This document shows, piece by piece, positions 4,780 to 6,167 of a DNA stretch of 6,167 nt; the stretch's first letter is position 1; every line of letters begins with the position of its first letter. The position numbers were made by a program, and so were the translations under genes. The notes under the pieces were generated by a model, which worked only from the letters and a program-made list of their open reading frames with translations, was not told the origin of the DNA and ran no database searches. Source of the DNA: Prevotellaceae bacterium (GTDB lineage: Bacteria; Bacteroidota; Bacteroidia; Bacteroidales; Bacteroidaceae); the NCBI GenBank assembly GCA_022508685.1, contig JAFLUS010000128.1, forward strand, positions 1-6,167, in the 5' to 3' direction.

Positions 4780-6075
4780 GTGTTGCGACTGCTTGCAACA
4801 ATTGCCTCCCTCTTCATGTGCTGTGGCATCGCCATGGCACAGACCGATGTTGCCGTTACCGATACGACGGAAACGGACGCCTTCGTCGTCGTTGACACCA
4901 CCGACCACCGCCACCCGACCGACTCCGTGCTGCCGACCGAGCGCGTGTTCGACCTCATCGACACCCTCTTCGTCCGTCTGCCCCTCATGACGGAACAAAT
5001 CACCGATTCGCTCGACATCCCCATCACCAAGTTCCAACGCATGAGCCTGTGGAAACGGCAACGCCTGTTGGTCAAATTCTTCGGCAACAAAATCGACAAA
5101 CTCAACGAAGTCGACACCACCTACATCACGCCCCAACTCTACGATTACGCCTTCATGCTGCAGAACACGAACACGTTCGAAAGTTTCACCATCCGTAGCA
5201 CAGGCGACAAGAAGCAGTCGCTCCGCTTCGCCCCTAACCCCACCTTCCGGCTCGGAGGCTACTTCGGATGGCGATGGCTGTTCCTCGGCTACACCTTCGA
5301 CATCAACCGCCTCTTCGGTTCCCAACGCGGCAACACGCACAAGACCGAAGTCGACCTCAGCCTCTACACCTCGCGCATCGGCATCGACTTCTACTATCGC
5401 CAGACGGGCAACGACTTCCACTGCGTCAACCTCAACAGCCTCTTCACCGCAGCCCACCCCCGACCGGCAGGCATCAGCAACGATTTCAGCGGACTCGACC
5501 TGCAAACGCGCGGGTTCAACGTCTACTACATCTTCAACCATCGCCGTTTCTCCTATCCTGCAGCCTTCTCCCAAAGCACCGTGCAGCGTCGGTCGGCAGG
5601 CACCATTAAACTCGGCTTTTCGTTCACTCACCACCGCATCGCCTTCGACTACAACAAACTCGACAGCCGCATACACGCAGTCATCGACCCCACCATGCTC
5701 TTCAGCAAGGTGAAATACAACGACTACAACATCAACGTCGGCTACGCCTACAACTGGGTATTCCGCCGCAACTGGCTCGCGTGCGCCTCGCTCTCGCCCG
5801 GCTTGTCCTACAACGTCACATATTACAAAACCGGCGATACGGAATATGCTGAAGGCAGCCTCAATTTTCCGAAACTCCACAATTTCAGCCTCGACAAACT
5901 CAATCTGGACTTCATCACCCGCATCGCCGTCGTGTACAACAACACCCACTATTTCGCCGGCCTTTCCTTCATCCTCCATTCCTTCGACTACAAGAACCGC
6001 AGCATCCGGTTCAACAACAGTTTCGGTTCCGTCAACGTCTACGCGGGCTTCAATTTCAAGAGAAAACGGCAGTAA
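4780..6075 (+). CDS. DUF4421-like predicted outer-membrane beta-barrel protein
   Basis: A 431-residue exported protein of uncharacterised function. Residues 1-20 form a signal peptide ending AMA before Q21. Residues about 21-100 are acidic and threonine-rich and probably periplasmic. From about 105 onward there is a run of alternating hydrophobic and aromatic strands with polar turns: ITPQLYDYAFMLQ, SLRFAPNPTFRLGGYFGWRW, LFLGYTFDINRLFG, EVDLSLYTSRIGIDFYYRQ, INVGYAYNWVF, YFAGLSFILHSFDYK, and a final VNVYAGFNFKRKRQ. This fits a beta-barrel, and the pattern resembles DUF4421 proteins of Bacteroidota; that name is from memory of the family. The start is GTG at 4780, six bases after the hydratase stop; TTG at 4783 is an alternative, while the first ATG (codon 13) would destroy the signal peptide. 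It is translated from the same message as the hydratase, which hints at a lipid-related envelope role without proving it. Confidence 0.82.
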   Translation: MLRLLATIASLFMCCGIAMAQTDVAVTDTTETDAFVVVDTTDHRHPTDSVLPTERVFDLIDTLFVRLPLMTEQITDSLDIPITKFQRMSLWKRQRLLVKFFGNKIDKLNEVDTTYITPQLYDYAFMLQNTNTFESFTIRSTGDKKQSLRFAPNPTFRLGGYFGWRWLFLGYTFDINRLFGSQRGNTHKTEVDLSLYTSRIGIDFYYRQTGNDFHCVNLNSLFTAAHPRPAGISNDFSGLDLQTRGFNVYYIFNHRRFSYPAAFSQSTVQRRSAGTIKLGFSFTHHRIAFDYNKLDSRIHAVIDPTMLFSKVKYNDYNINVGYAYNWVFRRNWLACASLSPGLSYNVTYYKTGDTEYAEGSLNFPKLHNFSLDKLNLDFITRIAVVYNNTHYFAGLSFILHSFDYKNRSIRFNNSFGSVNVYAGFNFKRKRQ

Positions 6076-6080
6076 ACAAA

Positions 6081-6110
6081 AAAATCACAACTTGTTGAAG
6101 TTGTGATTTT
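6081..6110. terminator. Bidirectional terminator between converging genes
   Basis: A perfect 13-bp inverted repeat joins 6081-6093 (AAAATCACAACTT) to 6098-6110 (AAGTTGTGATTTT) around GTTG. The arms end in A-runs and T-runs, so it can act on either strand. It lies 5 bases after the DUF4421 stop and 6 bases from the 3' end of the tRNA-Phe gene, serving both. Confidence 0.88.
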
Positions 6111-6116
6111 CTTTTG

Positions 6117-6167
6117 TGGTACCACCAGGATTCGAACCGGGGACACACGGATTTTCAGTCCGATGCT
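6117..6167 (-). tRNA. tRNA-Phe (anticodon GAA), cut by the window edge
   Basis: The 3' two-thirds of a tRNA on the minus strand, positions 23-73 of the molecule. The anticodon loop CTGAAAA places GAA at 6154-6156, followed by a 5-base variable loop GTGTC, a T-arm with loop TTCGAAT, the acceptor strand TGGTACC and A73 at 6117. No CCA is encoded (CAA follows A73). Two non-pairs are visible: U-U at 27-43 and C-U at 51-63. The D-arm and 5' acceptor strand lie outside the window, so acceptor pairing cannot be tested. Confidence 0.88.

Noticed and set aside
4315..5979. Open frame of 554 codons on the minus strand opposite the hydratase and DUF4421 genes
   Set aside because: A shadow caused by the high-G+C third positions of the plus-strand genes; the translation is a monotonous V/E/D/A/G mixture without recognisable motifs.

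Overview
The window looks like ordinary chromosomal DNA from a member of the Bacteroidota, most likely the order Bacteroidales. Three things point there: TAnnTTTG promoter elements precede nearly every transcription unit, start codons lack Shine-Dalgarno sequences, and the protein set fits (a short TonB C-terminal-domain protein, a lipoprotein with an acidic stretch after its cysteine, a DUF4421-like outer-membrane protein). G+C is moderately high for the phylum. I cannot fix the genus; Prevotellaceae is a guess.

Layout. Positions 66-1685 (minus strand) hold prfB (release factor 2) followed 12 bases later by a CYTH-domain triphosphatase gene, probably one transcript. A 157-base divergent promoter region (1686-1842) separates them from a rightward secreted TonB-domain protein (1843-2298). 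Next is a separately promoted lipoprotein gene (2494-3114) with a strikingly tyrosine-rich tail, ended by a terminator. The gene-poor stretch 3115-3511 contains five repeat units spaced exactly 22 bp apart, framed by a 19-bp inverted repeat, and then the promoter and leader of a tRNA with anticodon CAT (3512-3585). After tandem terminators comes rplS (ribosomal protein L19, 3808-4173), whose mRNA appears to begin with a two-stem leader structure. A strong terminator and a new promoter separate it from a two-gene operon: a MaoC/NodN-like hydratase (4306-4773) and a DUF4421-like beta-barrel protein (4780-6075). That operon converges on a partial tRNA-Phe gene (minus strand, 6117 to the window edge), with a perfect 13-bp hairpin between them.

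How the genes relate. prfB, rplS and the two tRNAs belong to translation. The TonB-domain protein, the lipoprotein and the DUF4421 protein are exported and belong to the periplasm or outer membrane. No mobile-element gene, defence system or biosynthetic cluster is visible. The most unusual items are the framed 22-bp repeat array, the candidate L19 leader and the tyrosine-rich lipoprotein tail.
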